A DNA stretch of 64,000 nucleotides, from assembly GCA_958352815.1 (NCBI GenBank), contig CATWQA010000005.1, forward strand, positions 20,431 through 84,430, read 5' to 3'. The notes below the pieces were generated by a model. The model worked only from the letters and a program-made list of their open reading frames with translations. It made no database searches and was not told the origin of the DNA. This document shows positions 36,121 through 45,446 of the stretch, in pieces; position 1 is the first letter of the stretch, and every line of letters starts with the position of its first letter. Source of the stretch: an uncultured Eubacteriales bacterium (GTDB taxonomy: Bacteria; Bacillota; Clostridia; Monoglobales; Monoglobaceae). The position numbers and the translations under genes are program-made.

Positions 36121-36177
36121 ATGAAAGGATGTATGCGGGTATACGCATATGCTGTGTTGAATTATGAAGAACGTTGA
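36121..36177 (+). CDS. Possible 18-codon leader ORF overlapping fbp start
   Basis: An open frame of 18 codons (MKGCMRVYAYAVLNYEER) lies between ntpD and fbp and overlaps the fbp ATG. It includes the short inverted repeat TATGCG-N6-CGCATA. fbp itself has no ribosome-binding site near its ATG, so translation through this frame could feed it. No SD is clear for the leader either. Confidence 0.25.
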   Translation: MKGCMRVYAYAVLNYEER

Positions 36178-38149
36178 AACCAATAGCCGTGATTATAGGT
36201 ATTTAAAGCTGCTGCATAAGCGGTACGGCAACATAAGAAAGGCTTCGGAGGAAATAATAAATCTTAACGCAATTCTGAATTTGCCCAAGGGCACCGAGCA
36301 TTTCTTGAGTGATATTCACGGCGAGTATGAATCTTTTACCCACATTCTGAAAAATGCCTCGGGAGTTATAAAATCAAAAATTGACATGGTGTTTGAAAAT
36401 ACCTTGCCCGAGTCCGAGAAAAAATCTTTGGCAACCTTGATTTACTATCCCGAGGAGAAGTTGGAGATTATCAAGGAGAACGTTGAGGATTTGGAGGAGT
36501 GGTACACCCTGACTCTGCACAGGCTGATTGAGGTGTGCAAGGTCAGCGCCTCCAAGTACACCCGTTCTGTTGTGAGAAAAGCCCTGCCCGAGGGCTTTGA
36601 CTACATAATTGACGAGCTTCTCCATGCCCAGGACTATGAAATAGATAAGAATGAATACTATAGGCAGATTGTGTCTACGATTATAAAAATCGGTCGCGCC
36701 GACGCATTTATAATTGCCATGTCAAACCTTATTCAGAGGCTGGCGATTGCAAGGCTGCATATAATCGGCGATATTTTTGACAGAGGTCCGGGAGCGCCCA
36801 TAATAATGGACGTGCTGATGAAACATCACAGCGTTGATATTCAGTGGGGCAACCATGATATTGAGTGGATGGGAGCGTCCTTCGGAAGTATGTCCTGTAT
36901 CGCAAACGTAATCCGCCTTAGCTCAAGGTATGATAACATGAACACAATAGAGGGGGATTACGGAATAAGCATACGCCCTCTTGCCGTTTTTGCAATGGAA
37001 GCCTATGCGAATGACCCTTGCGAAACCTTTATTCCCAAGCATATTGACGTGACAGAGTACAGCAAGCATGACGAAAAGTTAATATCAAAGATACACAAGG
37101 CGATAACCGTAATCCAGTTTAAACTGGAGGGGCAGGTTGTAAAGCGGCATCCCGAATATAAAATGGATGACAGACTGCTGCTTGACAAAATCGATTATGA
37201 ACGGGGCGTTATAGAAATTAACGGCAGGGAGTACGAGCTTAAAGACAAGTATTTCCCCACCATTGACCCTAAGGATCCGTATAAGCTCACCGACGACGAG
37301 CAGGAGGTTATGGAAAGGCTCAGAACAGCGTTTATGACAAGTGAACGTCTTGAAGCCCACATGGAGTTTATATGCGAAAACGGAGCTATATATAACAGCT
37401 ATAACTCAAACTTGATGTTTCACGGTTGCATACCCATGACGGAGGACGGGGAGTTTGAAACTGTTGATATATTCGGCAAAAAGCTTAAGGGCAAAGAGCT
37501 TCTTGACGAAATCGACCGCAAGGTGAGACGGGGCATGAAGCTTAAAAACGGCACAAAGGGGCACAGTGATGTTGAGGACTTGCTGTGGTACTTGTGGTGC
37601 GGCGCACAGTCGCCTCTGTTCGGCAAGGATAAGATAACCACATTTGAGCAGTATTTTATCGACGATAAAGACCTTCATGTTGAAAAGAAAAATCCATACT
37701 ATAAGAATGTGGAAAAGCGGGATGTGTGCATAAAAATCCTAAAAGAGTTCGGCTTGCAGCCGGCAATGTCCCATATTATAAACGGTCATGTTCCCGTTGA
37801 GATTAAAAAAGGGCAAAGCCCTATCAAGGCGGGGGGAAAGCTGTTTGTTATTGACGGCGGTCTGTCTAAGGGTTACCAGCCCAAAACGGGCATTGCGGGA
37901 TATACTCTGCTCTATAATTCCCACGGATTGATACTTGCGTCTCACGAGCCCTTTGAATCAAAGGAGAAGGCAGTGCGTGACGAAATGGACATTCACTCCA
38001 AAACGGTGGTTCTTGAAAAGGCGGGAAAGCGGAAAATGGTGTATGACACTGACCAAGGAGCTGATATAAGGGAAAGAATTAAGGATTTGGAAGAGCTTTT
38101 GAGCGCCTACAGGGACGGTTCTATTAAGCAGACACAATTTAAGGATTAG
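36164..38149 (+). CDS. fbp: Fructose-1,6-bisphosphatase, class III
   Basis: A 661-residue gluconeogenic phosphatase of the metallophosphoesterase fold. Metal-site motifs are LSDIHGEYESF (about 47), GDIFDRGPGAP (about 203) and WGNHDIEWMG (about 225), with later His in INGHVPVE. Length matches the class III enzymes of Bacillus subtilis and clostridia. The ATG has no clear Shine-Dalgarno. It lies 48 nt after ntpD with no terminator between, so read-through from the ATPase operon is likely. Confidence 0.95.
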   Translation: MKNVETNSRDYRYLKLLHKRYGNIRKASEEIINLNAILNLPKGTEHFLSDIHGEYESFTHILKNASGVIKSKIDMVFENTLPESEKKSLATLIYYPEEKLEIIKENVEDLEEWYTLTLHRLIEVCKVSASKYTRSVVRKALPEGFDYIIDELLHAQDYEIDKNEYYRQIVSTIIKIGRADAFIIAMSNLIQRLAIARLHIIGDIFDRGPGAPIIMDVLMKHHSVDIQWGNHDIEWMGASFGSMSCIANVIRLSSRYDNMNTIEGDYGISIRPLAVFAMEAYANDPCETFIPKHIDVTEYSKHDEKLISKIHKAITVIQFKLEGQVVKRHPEYKMDDRLLLDKIDYERGVIEINGREYELKDKYFPTIDPKDPYKLTDDEQEVMERLRTAFMTSERLEAHMEFICENGAIYNSYNSNLMFHGCIPMTEDGEFETVDIFGKKLKGKELLDEIDRKVRRGMKLKNGTKGHSDVEDLLWYLWCGAQSPLFGKDKITTFEQYFIDDKDLHVEKKNPYYKNVEKRDVCIKILKEFGLQPAMSHIINGHVPVEIKKGQSPIKAGGKLFVIDGGLSKGYQPKTGIAGYTLLYNSHGLILASHEPFESKEKAVRDEMDIHSKTVVLEKAGKRKMVYDTDQGADIRERIKDLEELLSAYRDGSIKQTQFKD

Positions 38150-38217
38150 TTTAATCCCATTTGTTTTAGAAAAATAATTAAAAATTTATCACATATTACA
38201 CATTAGGAGGAAACGAT

Positions 38218-41200
38218 ATGATTAGGAAACGATGGTTAAGCTTGGCTTTGGCAGTAACTATGATTGCCGCACTGCTGAGCGGCACGGTAATAGTTTCGGC
38301 TCAGGGCTCGGAGGACATGACGGTTCAGACGGCTGAGGCGGACATGACATTTAACTTTAAGTCAACGGCCGTAGACGGAGCCGTGAACGTATTAAGCACG
38401 GATATTTACACAGCCGAAAAGGGCTACGGCTTTGTGGGTAAAACTTCGGCAATGCCCTCCAGAACTGTTGATACCTCAAAAATAGTTCAGGATGAAAACG
38501 GCTGCTCTGTTACTGAGACCTCAGCAACAACCGCCTATACAAACAGCAACAATTACAATTACGGCGGTCTTGTCTTCCGTGTTGATGTTGACTCTTTGGG
38601 TGAGTACGCCTTAACCGTTAATGCGACCACAAGCTCTGCGCAAATTGCTCCCAACGGAATGCAGTACAGCAGGATCAGCTCCTCAAGTGCTTGGGATGCG
38701 GCAGGGCTTGTGCCTAAGCAGACGGTTGCAAAGTGGAGCGGAAATACATGGACGTTTAACTACGTAACCGGTGTGAACTACATAGAGTTTGAGATTGAGC
38801 CCACGTCTAAGGACGGCGGCACAGTGGGCGTTGAGTCCATAATGCTGACAAAGGTTGCCAATAACCCTGCAGAGGGCAAGCCCACGGTTTACGTTCTGGG
38901 GGACTCCACCCAAAAGACCTATACCTTTGAAGAGGACTCTATGTCCGGCTACGGTCAGGTTATTAAAAACATTTTTGACCTTGATAAGGTGAACGTTATT
39001 AACTACTCAATGGGCGGCCGCTCTATGAAGTCAAGTTATGATGAGGGCAGATTTAATGATATTCTCTGTAGTGCCAAAGAAGGAGATTTTGTGTTAATCC
39101 ACTCGGCTCATAACGATGAGAGCACAGGAGACTCCGCCGGTCCCGATGCCCGTTTCGGCCGCGGCTCCAACAGCACCACATATCCCAAGTGGCTGGATAT
39201 TTACTGTGCGGCTCTTGAGGCAAGAGGCATAACTCCCGTTCTGGTAACGGCAAACCCCAGAACTGACGGCGGAAAACCCAAGGCTTCATTTAATCCCGAT
39301 TCTCCCGGATTTATGAGGAAAAAGGCGGCGGCAGACAGCAAGGTTGAGCTTGTGGATCTGTTTGCCGATGCGGTAACATATCTGACAAAGCTGGGTAAAA
39401 GCGAGACGATGGATATATACCAGAGCCTTGAGGCGGGCGAGTCTCCCGGCAAGACCAACAGCGGTTCTTACGCAAACGGTCACCCGGACAATAAGGTTGA
39501 CGGAACCCACTTTAAGGAGGCTGCCGCAAAGACATTTACCAAGCTCATAGGCGATAACATTGTGAGTCAGAGCGCATCGGGCAGCGACAAGATTAAGGAG
39601 CTGGCAAGCTACCTGAAAGCTGATGTGCAAAGCGGAAACTGGACGGCGGTATATCCCGAAACAGCCGCAAAGGACGTAACCGAAGCAAGTTTAAACGGTT
39701 ACTCGGCGTCCAACTCAAAGTACAGAAATCAGATTGAAAAAATGCTTCAACTGGGGGTTATGTTCGTGGATGACAACAGTCTGTTCCATCCCACAGACAG
39801 CATGAAAACCAACGACTTTATTGCGGCTCTCTGTGCTATATGGAATTTGGACACCAACGAATTTGCTGAGTTTTACAGCAGCGGCAACTTAACCCGCGAG
39901 GTTATGGCGGCAATTATTCTTGACGCTTACGAGTTAAGATTTGGCAAGGACGCGGACGGCAATTGGAACAAGCCTGTATACATGACAGACTATAACGGAA
40001 CCAACCTGTCCCCAGACGACCCGAACTATGACCCCAACCTGACAGGTGCAAGCGCACAGTACTATCCTCTGGTTGGCTGGGGAAACATTACTGACAGGGG
40101 AGATATTTCAAAGGAATACCTTGCAGACTTCCATGAGGTTTATAACCTGGGTCTTATGAGAAGCGAAAAGGGCATTTCCCGCGGCAAGATGGTAAACGGA
40201 ACCGAGCTCCAGCCCAAGACGGTGGTAACAAGAGAAAAGGCAGCTAAGGAGCTTTACTTCCTGTTCGGCCTAATCCAGAACAAAAAGACGGAAAATCAGG
40301 AGATAACAATTCCCTCAACCTATGGCGGAACCGACAAGAACCCTGTTGTATATAAGGCGGTTGAATACACAGCTCCCGCATATGAGTTCAGCAGCGTTGA
40401 CATTAACAGTGTTGGCAAGCTTTCTGTTGAGCTTAAGTATAACGGTTCTGACGTTCCCTCAAACAGGCTGGTGATAGAGGTTAAGAATGCCGACGGTTCT
40501 CTGAAAGAGACTAAGACATACAGTGTTGCAGGCAGCGGAGCGGTTCAGGAGGTTGATGTTACATTGACCGCAGGCGAGTCCGTGAATATGTATGTAACTG
40601 TCAGCGAGGCTGATTTAACAAAGCTCAGTGCTGAAAGAAACGTAATCTGCACAGAGGTTATTTTGCCTCCCAAAGAGTATAAGGCTTCCACGGCGGCAGG
40701 CATAAAGAACGGAACCTTGTCCCTTACCAATATATCCGCAGGAACTGTTTCACCGGCGGCAGACGTTGTGTTGGCGGCTGATGATGAAGTAATGTGGAAA
40801 GCCAGCGGTAACGTTAATGCAGGTGTTGAGCTTATGCCGAGCATAACCGCAGGCGGCGGAAGCCTTACGACCATGACAGATTTGACGGCAGGCAGCACAA
40901 ATGCAACAATTGACGGCATTAAATTTACTAAATATATATCTCACGCTTCTACAAACGGAACATTTTCCGAGGGAACTATTACAGGCACTGCCCTGAAATT
41001 TGTTGCTCCTGAGGACGGTGTGTTCTCTGTTTACTGTGTTGACGTGGGTGCGGGTAAGACCCTCTGCATTTGTGAGGAGGGAACGAAGGAAGTAGCAAAT
41101 TCCCTCTATTCACATACCCCGTCGGCTAAGAGCAACCTAAAGGCAAGCGTTCCCGTTGAGGCGGGAAAGACGTATTACGCAGGCGTGCTTGGCTCAAAGG

Positions 41201-41712
41201 GCAGGTTTGTAGGCGCAGGCTTTATGTCCGGAGCTCCCGTTGTAACAATTTCGGCATATAACGGCGACACGGTGCAGATTGACGCATCTCCTGCCGAGGG
41301 CTATATGACGGAATCGGTTACGGTAACGGACGGCAGCGGCAACGCTGTTCCCATGGAAAAGATAAGCAGCGACAGATTCACATTTGTTATGCCCGAGTCT
41401 GATGTTGAAATTAACGCAGTATTTTCACCGGGTTCAAACTACCCGTATGAGATTACCTCGGCAGAGTATGACGCAGACGGAAAACTGAATGTCGCGCTGA
41501 CGTCAGACGGAACAGTGACTGCGGCAAAGCTGTTTGTAGGTGTGTTTGATGAGAATGACGAGCAGACCCTGATAGACTGCAAAATGTTTGACATAGCGGG
41601 AGATGAGGTGCAAAACCTTGACTTTGTAAAGCCCGAAAGGGGAGTTGTAAAGCTGTATATCTGGGACAGCGCCGAAAATCTTATTCCTTTGAGCGCAGTA
41701 AAAGGTCTGTAA
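38218..41712 (+). CDS. Secreted SGNH esterase (rhamnogalacturonan acetylesterase-like) with SLH-like modules
   Basis: A 1164-residue exoenzyme. The signal peptide is residues 1-28 (ending VIVSAQG). Residues about 45-215 are a beta-sandwich, carbohydrate-binding-module-like domain. About 222-445 is an SGNH hydrolase of CE12 type: GDST nucleophile (about 228), Gly in SMGGRS, Asn in HNDES (about 298) and the Asp-His pair in DGTHF (about 427). About 475-700 resembles degenerate SLH modules (LGVMFVDDNSLFHPTDSM). The rest is beta-rich repeats. Such enzymes remove acetyl groups from pectin backbones. AGGAGG precedes the ATG. Confidence 0.85.
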   Translation: MIRKRWLSLALAVTMIAALLSGTVIVSAQGSEDMTVQTAEADMTFNFKSTAVDGAVNVLSTDIYTAEKGYGFVGKTSAMPSRTVDTSKIVQDENGCSVTETSATTAYTNSNNYNYGGLVFRVDVDSLGEYALTVNATTSSAQIAPNGMQYSRISSSSAWDAAGLVPKQTVAKWSGNTWTFNYVTGVNYIEFEIEPTSKDGGTVGVESIMLTKVANNPAEGKPTVYVLGDSTQKTYTFEEDSMSGYGQVIKNIFDLDKVNVINYSMGGRSMKSSYDEGRFNDILCSAKEGDFVLIHSAHNDESTGDSAGPDARFGRGSNSTTYPKWLDIYCAALEARGITPVLVTANPRTDGGKPKASFNPDSPGFMRKKAAADSKVELVDLFADAVTYLTKLGKSETMDIYQSLEAGESPGKTNSGSYANGHPDNKVDGTHFKEAAAKTFTKLIGDNIVSQSASGSDKIKELASYLKADVQSGNWTAVYPETAAKDVTEASLNGYSASNSKYRNQIEKMLQLGVMFVDDNSLFHPTDSMKTNDFIAALCAIWNLDTNEFAEFYSSGNLTREVMAAIILDAYELRFGKDADGNWNKPVYMTDYNGTNLSPDDPNYDPNLTGASAQYYPLVGWGNITDRGDISKEYLADFHEVYNLGLMRSEKGISRGKMVNGTELQPKTVVTREKAAKELYFLFGLIQNKKTENQEITIPSTYGGTDKNPVVYKAVEYTAPAYEFSSVDINSVGKLSVELKYNGSDVPSNRLVIEVKNADGSLKETKTYSVAGSGAVQEVDVTLTAGESVNMYVTVSEADLTKLSAERNVICTEVILPPKEYKASTAAGIKNGTLSLTNISAGTVSPAADVVLAADDEVMWKASGNVNAGVELMPSITAGGGSLTTMTDLTAGSTNATIDGIKFTKYISHASTNGTFSEGTITGTALKFVAPEDGVFSVYCVDVGAGKTLCICEEGTKEVANSLYSHTPSAKSNLKASVPVEAGKTYYAGVLGSKGRFVGAGFMSGAPVVTISAYNGDTVQIDASPAEGYMTESVTVTDGSGNAVPMEKISSDRFTFVMPESDVEINAVFSPGSNYPYEITSAEYDADGKLNVALTSDGTVTAAKLFVGVFDENDEQTLIDCKMFDIAGDEVQNLDFVKPERGVVKLYIWDSAENLIPLSAVKGL

Positions 41713-41744
41713 AAATTAGAGGCTGTTGTAAAACAATAGTTCCC

Positions 41745-41790
41745 GGGACTGTAGAAAAACTCTGTTAAGTTTTTCTACAGTCCCTATTTT
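41745..41790. terminator. Bidirectional terminator between esterase and amidase
   Basis: Perfect 17-bp stem GGGACTGTAGAAAAACT with loop CTGTTA, followed by TATTTTTCT on the plus strand. It separates convergent genes. Confidence 0.9.
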
Positions 41791-41791
41791 T

Positions 41792-42667
41792 CTAGTCACC
41801 ATACAGCCCTGCTCGGTCGTTTACTACATACAGGCGCATCATGTCCTCAGTTAAATTCAGCTTGCCCTCGTCGTCGCCTTTTAAATAGCCCTTGTCTACC
41901 AGCTTTGTTATTGTCGGAACCGCCCAAACAGGCATATTGCCGTCAATATAGTCATATCTTGCCATTTGTTTTTCAAGACCATAAATAGCGTTTGTGTTTC
42001 TGTCAATGTCAGCTCCGATAATGTTTATAATTTTGTCTTGGCTGTCGTTCTTGGCTTTAAGCTCCTCGTATTCTTGGCTCATAAGTTCAACCTCGCTTTC
42101 CGATACATATTTAACTCCGAAATAGTCGCAGACGCCCATGCAGATTGCGGCGGCGTACAGATCTTTGCCCCTGTCGCTTGCCAAAAATCGGTTGTCGCTG
42201 TAGTTGTCAATAAACCCAGTCTCAACCAAAACGGCAGGCATATCAGTGTGCAGGATTACCGCAAAGTTTGCCGTTTTAACCCCTCGGTCATACCTGCCTG
42301 TTTCTTCGATTAGTCGTTTCTGTACAAGCTCCGCCAATCTCCCCGCATCGCTGTCAAGACTGACGCAGTAGGTCTCGGTACCGTACGCCTTAGTGTTGGC
42401 GGAATTACAGTGTATTGAAATAAACACGTCCGCCTCCCAGGAGTTGGCGTCGTTATACCTGCCTGCAAGACTGGCGTTCAGTCCGTCGGCAACCGTGTCG
42501 TAAATGCTTTCTCTGCTCATTTTAACGGCAAATCCGTTTTTCAGCAGGAGCGCTTTTAGTTTAATCCCGATTTCCACGGTTATATCCTGTTCCCTAAGTC
42601 CGTATCCCACAGCGCCGGTGTCGGCTCCGGAGTGGTTGTGCCCCGGGTCGATATAAACCTTTGCCAT
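41792..42667 (-). CDS. N-acetylmuramoyl-L-alanine amidase (Amidase_3) with C-terminal extension
   Basis: A 291-residue zinc amidase. Ligands: His in DPGHNHSG (residue 10), Glu in LREQDITVEIG, His in SIHCNSANT; the catalytic Glu is in LVETGFIDN. The C-terminal about 100 residues include a short coiled coil and a segment (MPVWAVPTITKLVDKGYLKG) that looks SLH- or phage-endolysin-like. It has no signal peptide, as in endolysins or spore lysis enzymes. ATG 42,667 follows AGGAGG; the longer frame does not. Confidence 0.88.
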   Translation of the reverse strand: MAKVYIDPGHNHSGADTGAVGYGLREQDITVEIGIKLKALLLKNGFAVKMSRESIYDTVADGLNASLAGRYNDANSWEADVFISIHCNSANTKAYGTETYCVSLDSDAGRLAELVQKRLIEETGRYDRGVKTANFAVILHTDMPAVLVETGFIDNYSDNRFLASDRGKDLYAAAICMGVCDYFGVKYVSESEVELMSQEYEELKAKNDSQDKIINIIGADIDRNTNAIYGLEKQMARYDYIDGNMPVWAVPTITKLVDKGYLKGDDEGKLNLTEDMMRLYVVNDRAGLYGD

Positions 42668-42727
42668 ATTTTCACCTCCTACAAAACTGTCAGTACCTTC
42701 CATTACCGTAAAACCAAAGTTTGCTCC

Positions 42728-42756
42728 TTGACAAACTGCGCTTGTTGGAGTAGAAT
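42728..42756 (+). promoter_or_regulatory. hydF promoter
   Basis: TTGACA (42,728-42,733), 17-bp spacer, TAGAAT (42,751-42,756). Confidence 0.7.
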
Positions 42757-42797
42757 TATCATAATTATAAACTAACTAAAGCAAGGACGTGGTAACA

Positions 42798-43979
42798 ATG
42801 GAAAAAACTCCACAATCTATGCGCAAGCATATTACTATTTTCGGAAATACAAATGTCGGAAAATCCACTTTGTTTAATAAATTATTAGGTCAGGAAGCGG
42901 CAATCGTGTCAGAAGTCAGCGGTACTACCACCGACCCTGTTACAAAGTCGATGGAGCTTATCCCCTATGGTCCTGTTGTCCTCATTGACACGGCAGGGCT
43001 CAATGATGAGACGGAGCTGGGTGAGCAGAGAACCGCCAAGACTCTTGATATAATAAAACGTACTGACCTAATATTATATGTCAGAGATGTCAATTGTGAG
43101 AACGTTCTGGAGCCGATTAAGTTTGACAAAAAAATCCCGATTATACCTGTTTTCACAAAATGCGACCTTGCGGACGCAAAGACCCTAAACAGCGTCAGTG
43201 CGGAGTTCCCCAATTCAGTTTTGATTTTCGACTATAATGAGAAGAGTATGGAAAGCCTGCAAAAGCGAATGATAGAGGAGCTGAGTAAGCAGGAGAGGGA
43301 CGATGACACTGTTATCGGAAATCTGATGCCTAAGGGCAGCAATATTGTCATGGTTTGTCCTATTGACAGTGAAGCTCCCAAGGGCAGGCTTATTCTTCCC
43401 CAGGTTCAGCTTATCAGAGACTGCCTTGACTACGGCATGAAGGCGTACGTCACCACGGAGACAACACTCTCCGATGCGCTTAATGACTTAAAGCGGGTGG
43501 ATTTGGTAGTGACGGATTCCCAGGCGTTCAGAATTGTTGATAAGATTGTTCCCAAGGATATTATGCTCACCTCCTTTTCAATGCTTTTGGCAAGGCAAAA
43601 GGGAAATTTTGACCAGCTTTTAAAGGGAGCTGCCAAAATTGACAGCCTGAGCAACAGCTCAAAAATACTTATGCTTGAGGGCTGCACCCACAACACTTCC
43701 CATGAGGACATAGGAAAGGTGAAAATACCCAAGCTGATAACCAAGTATTTAAACGGTGTTGCGCCCCAGTATGAATATTATACCGGGTATAACATGCCTG
43801 AGAGCCTTGATGGATACGATATGATTATCCAATGCGGAATGTGCATGATAAACAAGCAGGAAATTCGCTCGCGTCTGGAGCTGGCAGCCGAAAAGGGAGT
43901 TCCCGTCACAAATTACGGCATTGCCCTGGCTAAGCTCAACGGCATACTTGACAGAGCGGCAGAAATCTTTAACAATTAG
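42798..43979 (+). CDS. hydF: [FeFe]-hydrogenase maturation GTPase HydF
   Basis: A 393-residue scaffold on which the H-cluster 2Fe subcluster is assembled. The GTPase domain has GNTNVGKSTL (about 18), DTAGL and TKCD. The C-terminal cluster-binding motif is CTHN (about 296) and CGMC about 50 residues later. The ATG at 42,798 has AAGGACG about 10 nt upstream; GTG 42,789 is an alternative. hydE follows after 7 nt. Confidence 0.93.
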   Translation: MEKTPQSMRKHITIFGNTNVGKSTLFNKLLGQEAAIVSEVSGTTTDPVTKSMELIPYGPVVLIDTAGLNDETELGEQRTAKTLDIIKRTDLILYVRDVNCENVLEPIKFDKKIPIIPVFTKCDLADAKTLNSVSAEFPNSVLIFDYNEKSMESLQKRMIEELSKQERDDDTVIGNLMPKGSNIVMVCPIDSEAPKGRLILPQVQLIRDCLDYGMKAYVTTETTLSDALNDLKRVDLVVTDSQAFRIVDKIVPKDIMLTSFSMLLARQKGNFDQLLKGAAKIDSLSNSSKILMLEGCTHNTSHEDIGKVKIPKLITKYLNGVAPQYEYYTGYNMPESLDGYDMIIQCGMCMINKQEIRSRLELAAEKGVPVTNYGIALAKLNGILDRAAEIFNN

Positions 43980-43986
43980 GTGAAAT

Positions 43987-45009
43987 ATGGCTTTTGAAAA
44001 ATCCGAAGTATTGGAAATTATTAAGGAAAATAAGGCGGGGCTGACCCGTGAGTTAAAAGAAAAGGCGGCGGCGCAAAGAGAGGCGGTGTTTGGAAACTCG
44101 GTTTATGTCAGGGGACTGATTGAGTTTACAAACTATTGCAAAAATAATTGCAGATACTGCGGTATACGCTGCGGCAATACAAAGGTTAATCGGTACCGCT
44201 TGACAAAAGAGGAGATACTCGATTGCTGCCGCATGGGTGCAGAGCTTGGCTTTAACACCTATGTTTTGCAGGGTGGAGAGGACCCGAAAATCTCAGACAG
44301 GGAAATCTGCGATATTGTTTATTCGATAAAGAGCGAGTTCCCCGATTGCGCCGTGACTCTGTCTATCGGCGAGAGGGAAAAGGACGTGTATAAGGCGTTT
44401 TTTGAAGCGGGGGCTGATAGGTACCTTTTAAGGCATGAAACGGCAAATGACAGCCACTACGGCAGACTTCACCCCAAGGAAATGAGCCTGAGCCACAGGA
44501 AAAAGTGCCTGTACGATTTGAGGCATATAGGGTTTCAGGTGGGCGCAGGGTTTATGGTAGGCTCTCCCTATCAGACCGACGAAAATTTGGCAGAGGATAT
44601 TATGTTCCTGCAGGAGCTTCACCCCCATATGGTGGGGATAGGCCCCTTCGTTCCTCATAAGGACACGGAGTTTAGGGACTTCCCTCAGGGAAGCCTTAAC
44701 ATGACTCTGGTAATGCTTTGCATAACAAGGCTTGCTCTGCCGAAGGTGCTGCTTCCCGCTACAACTGCTCTGGGCACGATTTCTCCCACAGGCAGGGAGG
44801 AGGGAATACTCTGCGGCGCAAACGTTGTCATGCCAAATTTGTCGCCAATCGGCGTAAGACATGATTATTCCCTGTATGACGGAAAGATTTGTATGGGTGA
44901 CGAGGCTGCCGAGTGTATAAGCTGCCTGGGCAGGCGAGTTGAAAGCATAGGCTGCAAGCTGGACTTTTCAAGGGGAGACAGCCCGGAAATCAAAACAAAA
45001 AAGGCGTAG
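43987..45009 (+). CDS. hydE: [FeFe]-hydrogenase maturation radical SAM protein HydE
   Basis: A 340-residue radical SAM enzyme for H-cluster assembly. The cluster motif CKNNCRYCGIR (about residues 50-60) and the SAM-binding GGEDP are visible, as is HPHMVGIGPFVPH typical of HydE. It starts 7 nt after hydF with a short AGGTG site and is clearly co-transcribed. hydG and the hydrogenase genes are not in the window. Confidence 0.93.
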   Translation: MAFEKSEVLEIIKENKAGLTRELKEKAAAQREAVFGNSVYVRGLIEFTNYCKNNCRYCGIRCGNTKVNRYRLTKEEILDCCRMGAELGFNTYVLQGGEDPKISDREICDIVYSIKSEFPDCAVTLSIGEREKDVYKAFFEAGADRYLLRHETANDSHYGRLHPKEMSLSHRKKCLYDLRHIGFQVGAGFMVGSPYQTDENLAEDIMFLQELHPHMVGIGPFVPHKDTEFRDFPQGSLNMTLVMLCITRLALPKVLLPATTALGTISPTGREEGILCGANVVMPNLSPIGVRHDYSLYDGKICMGDEAAECISCLGRRVESIGCKLDFSRGDSPEIKTKKA

Positions 45010-45030
45010 CACCCACGTGCTGCGCCTTAT
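44994..45030. terminator. Bidirectional terminator between hydE and rpmB
   Basis: GGCGTAGCAC-CCAC-GTGCTGCGCC (10 bp, one G-U) overlapping the hydE stop. On the minus strand it is followed by a T-run, so it serves rpmB best. Confidence 0.8.
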
Positions 45031-45047
45031 CAATAACTTGTTCAGAA

Positions 45048-45236
45048 TTAAACGGCTCTGTCAACCTTACCTGATCTTATGCATCTGGTACAAGCGTAGA
45101 CTTTCTTAGGAGTACCATCGACAATAGCTCTAACGCGTCTAACGTTTGGTTTCCAAACCTTATTTGCTCTACGGTGTGAGTGAGAAACCTTGATACCAAA
45201 GCTAACTCCCTTGCCGCAAATTTCACACTTTGCCAT
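45048..45236 (-). CDS. rpmB: Ribosomal protein bL28
   Basis: A 62-residue large-subunit protein of the zinc-binding (C+) form: CEIC at residues 4-7 and CTRC near 52-55. The basic central segment SHSHRRANKVWKPN is typical. GGAGGTG precedes the ATG. It is monocistronic, with its own promoter and terminator. Confidence 0.97.
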   Translation of the reverse strand: MAKCEICGKGVSFGIKVSHSHRRANKVWKPNVRRVRAIVDGTPKKVYACTRCIRSGKVDRAV

Positions 45237-45281
45237 TTATATACACCTCCTTAATGGTCAAAAATAAACTCAACTCGGGAT

Positions 45282-45310
45282 ATTATATCAGAAAGAATTA
45301 CAAATTGCAA
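45282..45310 (-). promoter_or_regulatory. rpmB promoter
   Basis: Minus strand -35 TTGCAA (45,305-45,310), 17-bp spacer, -10 TATAAT (45,282-45,287). Confidence 0.7.
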
Positions 45311-45410
45311 GAGTTTTTTTAAAATTTTTTATTATTTATCAAAAATATTTAAGCTGATCGAGATAAACGCCCGATAATATACCAATCTGTGAAAAATAAG
45401 CGCTTATTAT

Positions 45411-45440
45411 TTGACATATAAGACTGCATAATGTTATAAT
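45411..45440 (+). promoter_or_regulatory. Promoter of the YgiQ-like gene, abutting its ATG
   Basis: TTGACA (45,411-45,416), 18-bp spacer, TATAAT (45,435-45,440). Only six bases separate the -10 from the ATG at 45,447, so transcription should begin on or next to the start codon. Confidence 0.75.
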
Positions 45441-45446
45441 AGTGTC

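Noticed and set aside
36164..38149. fbp as an ATPase-operon regulator
   Set aside because: Its sequence is a complete class III FBPase; proximity to ntpD shows possible co-transcription only.
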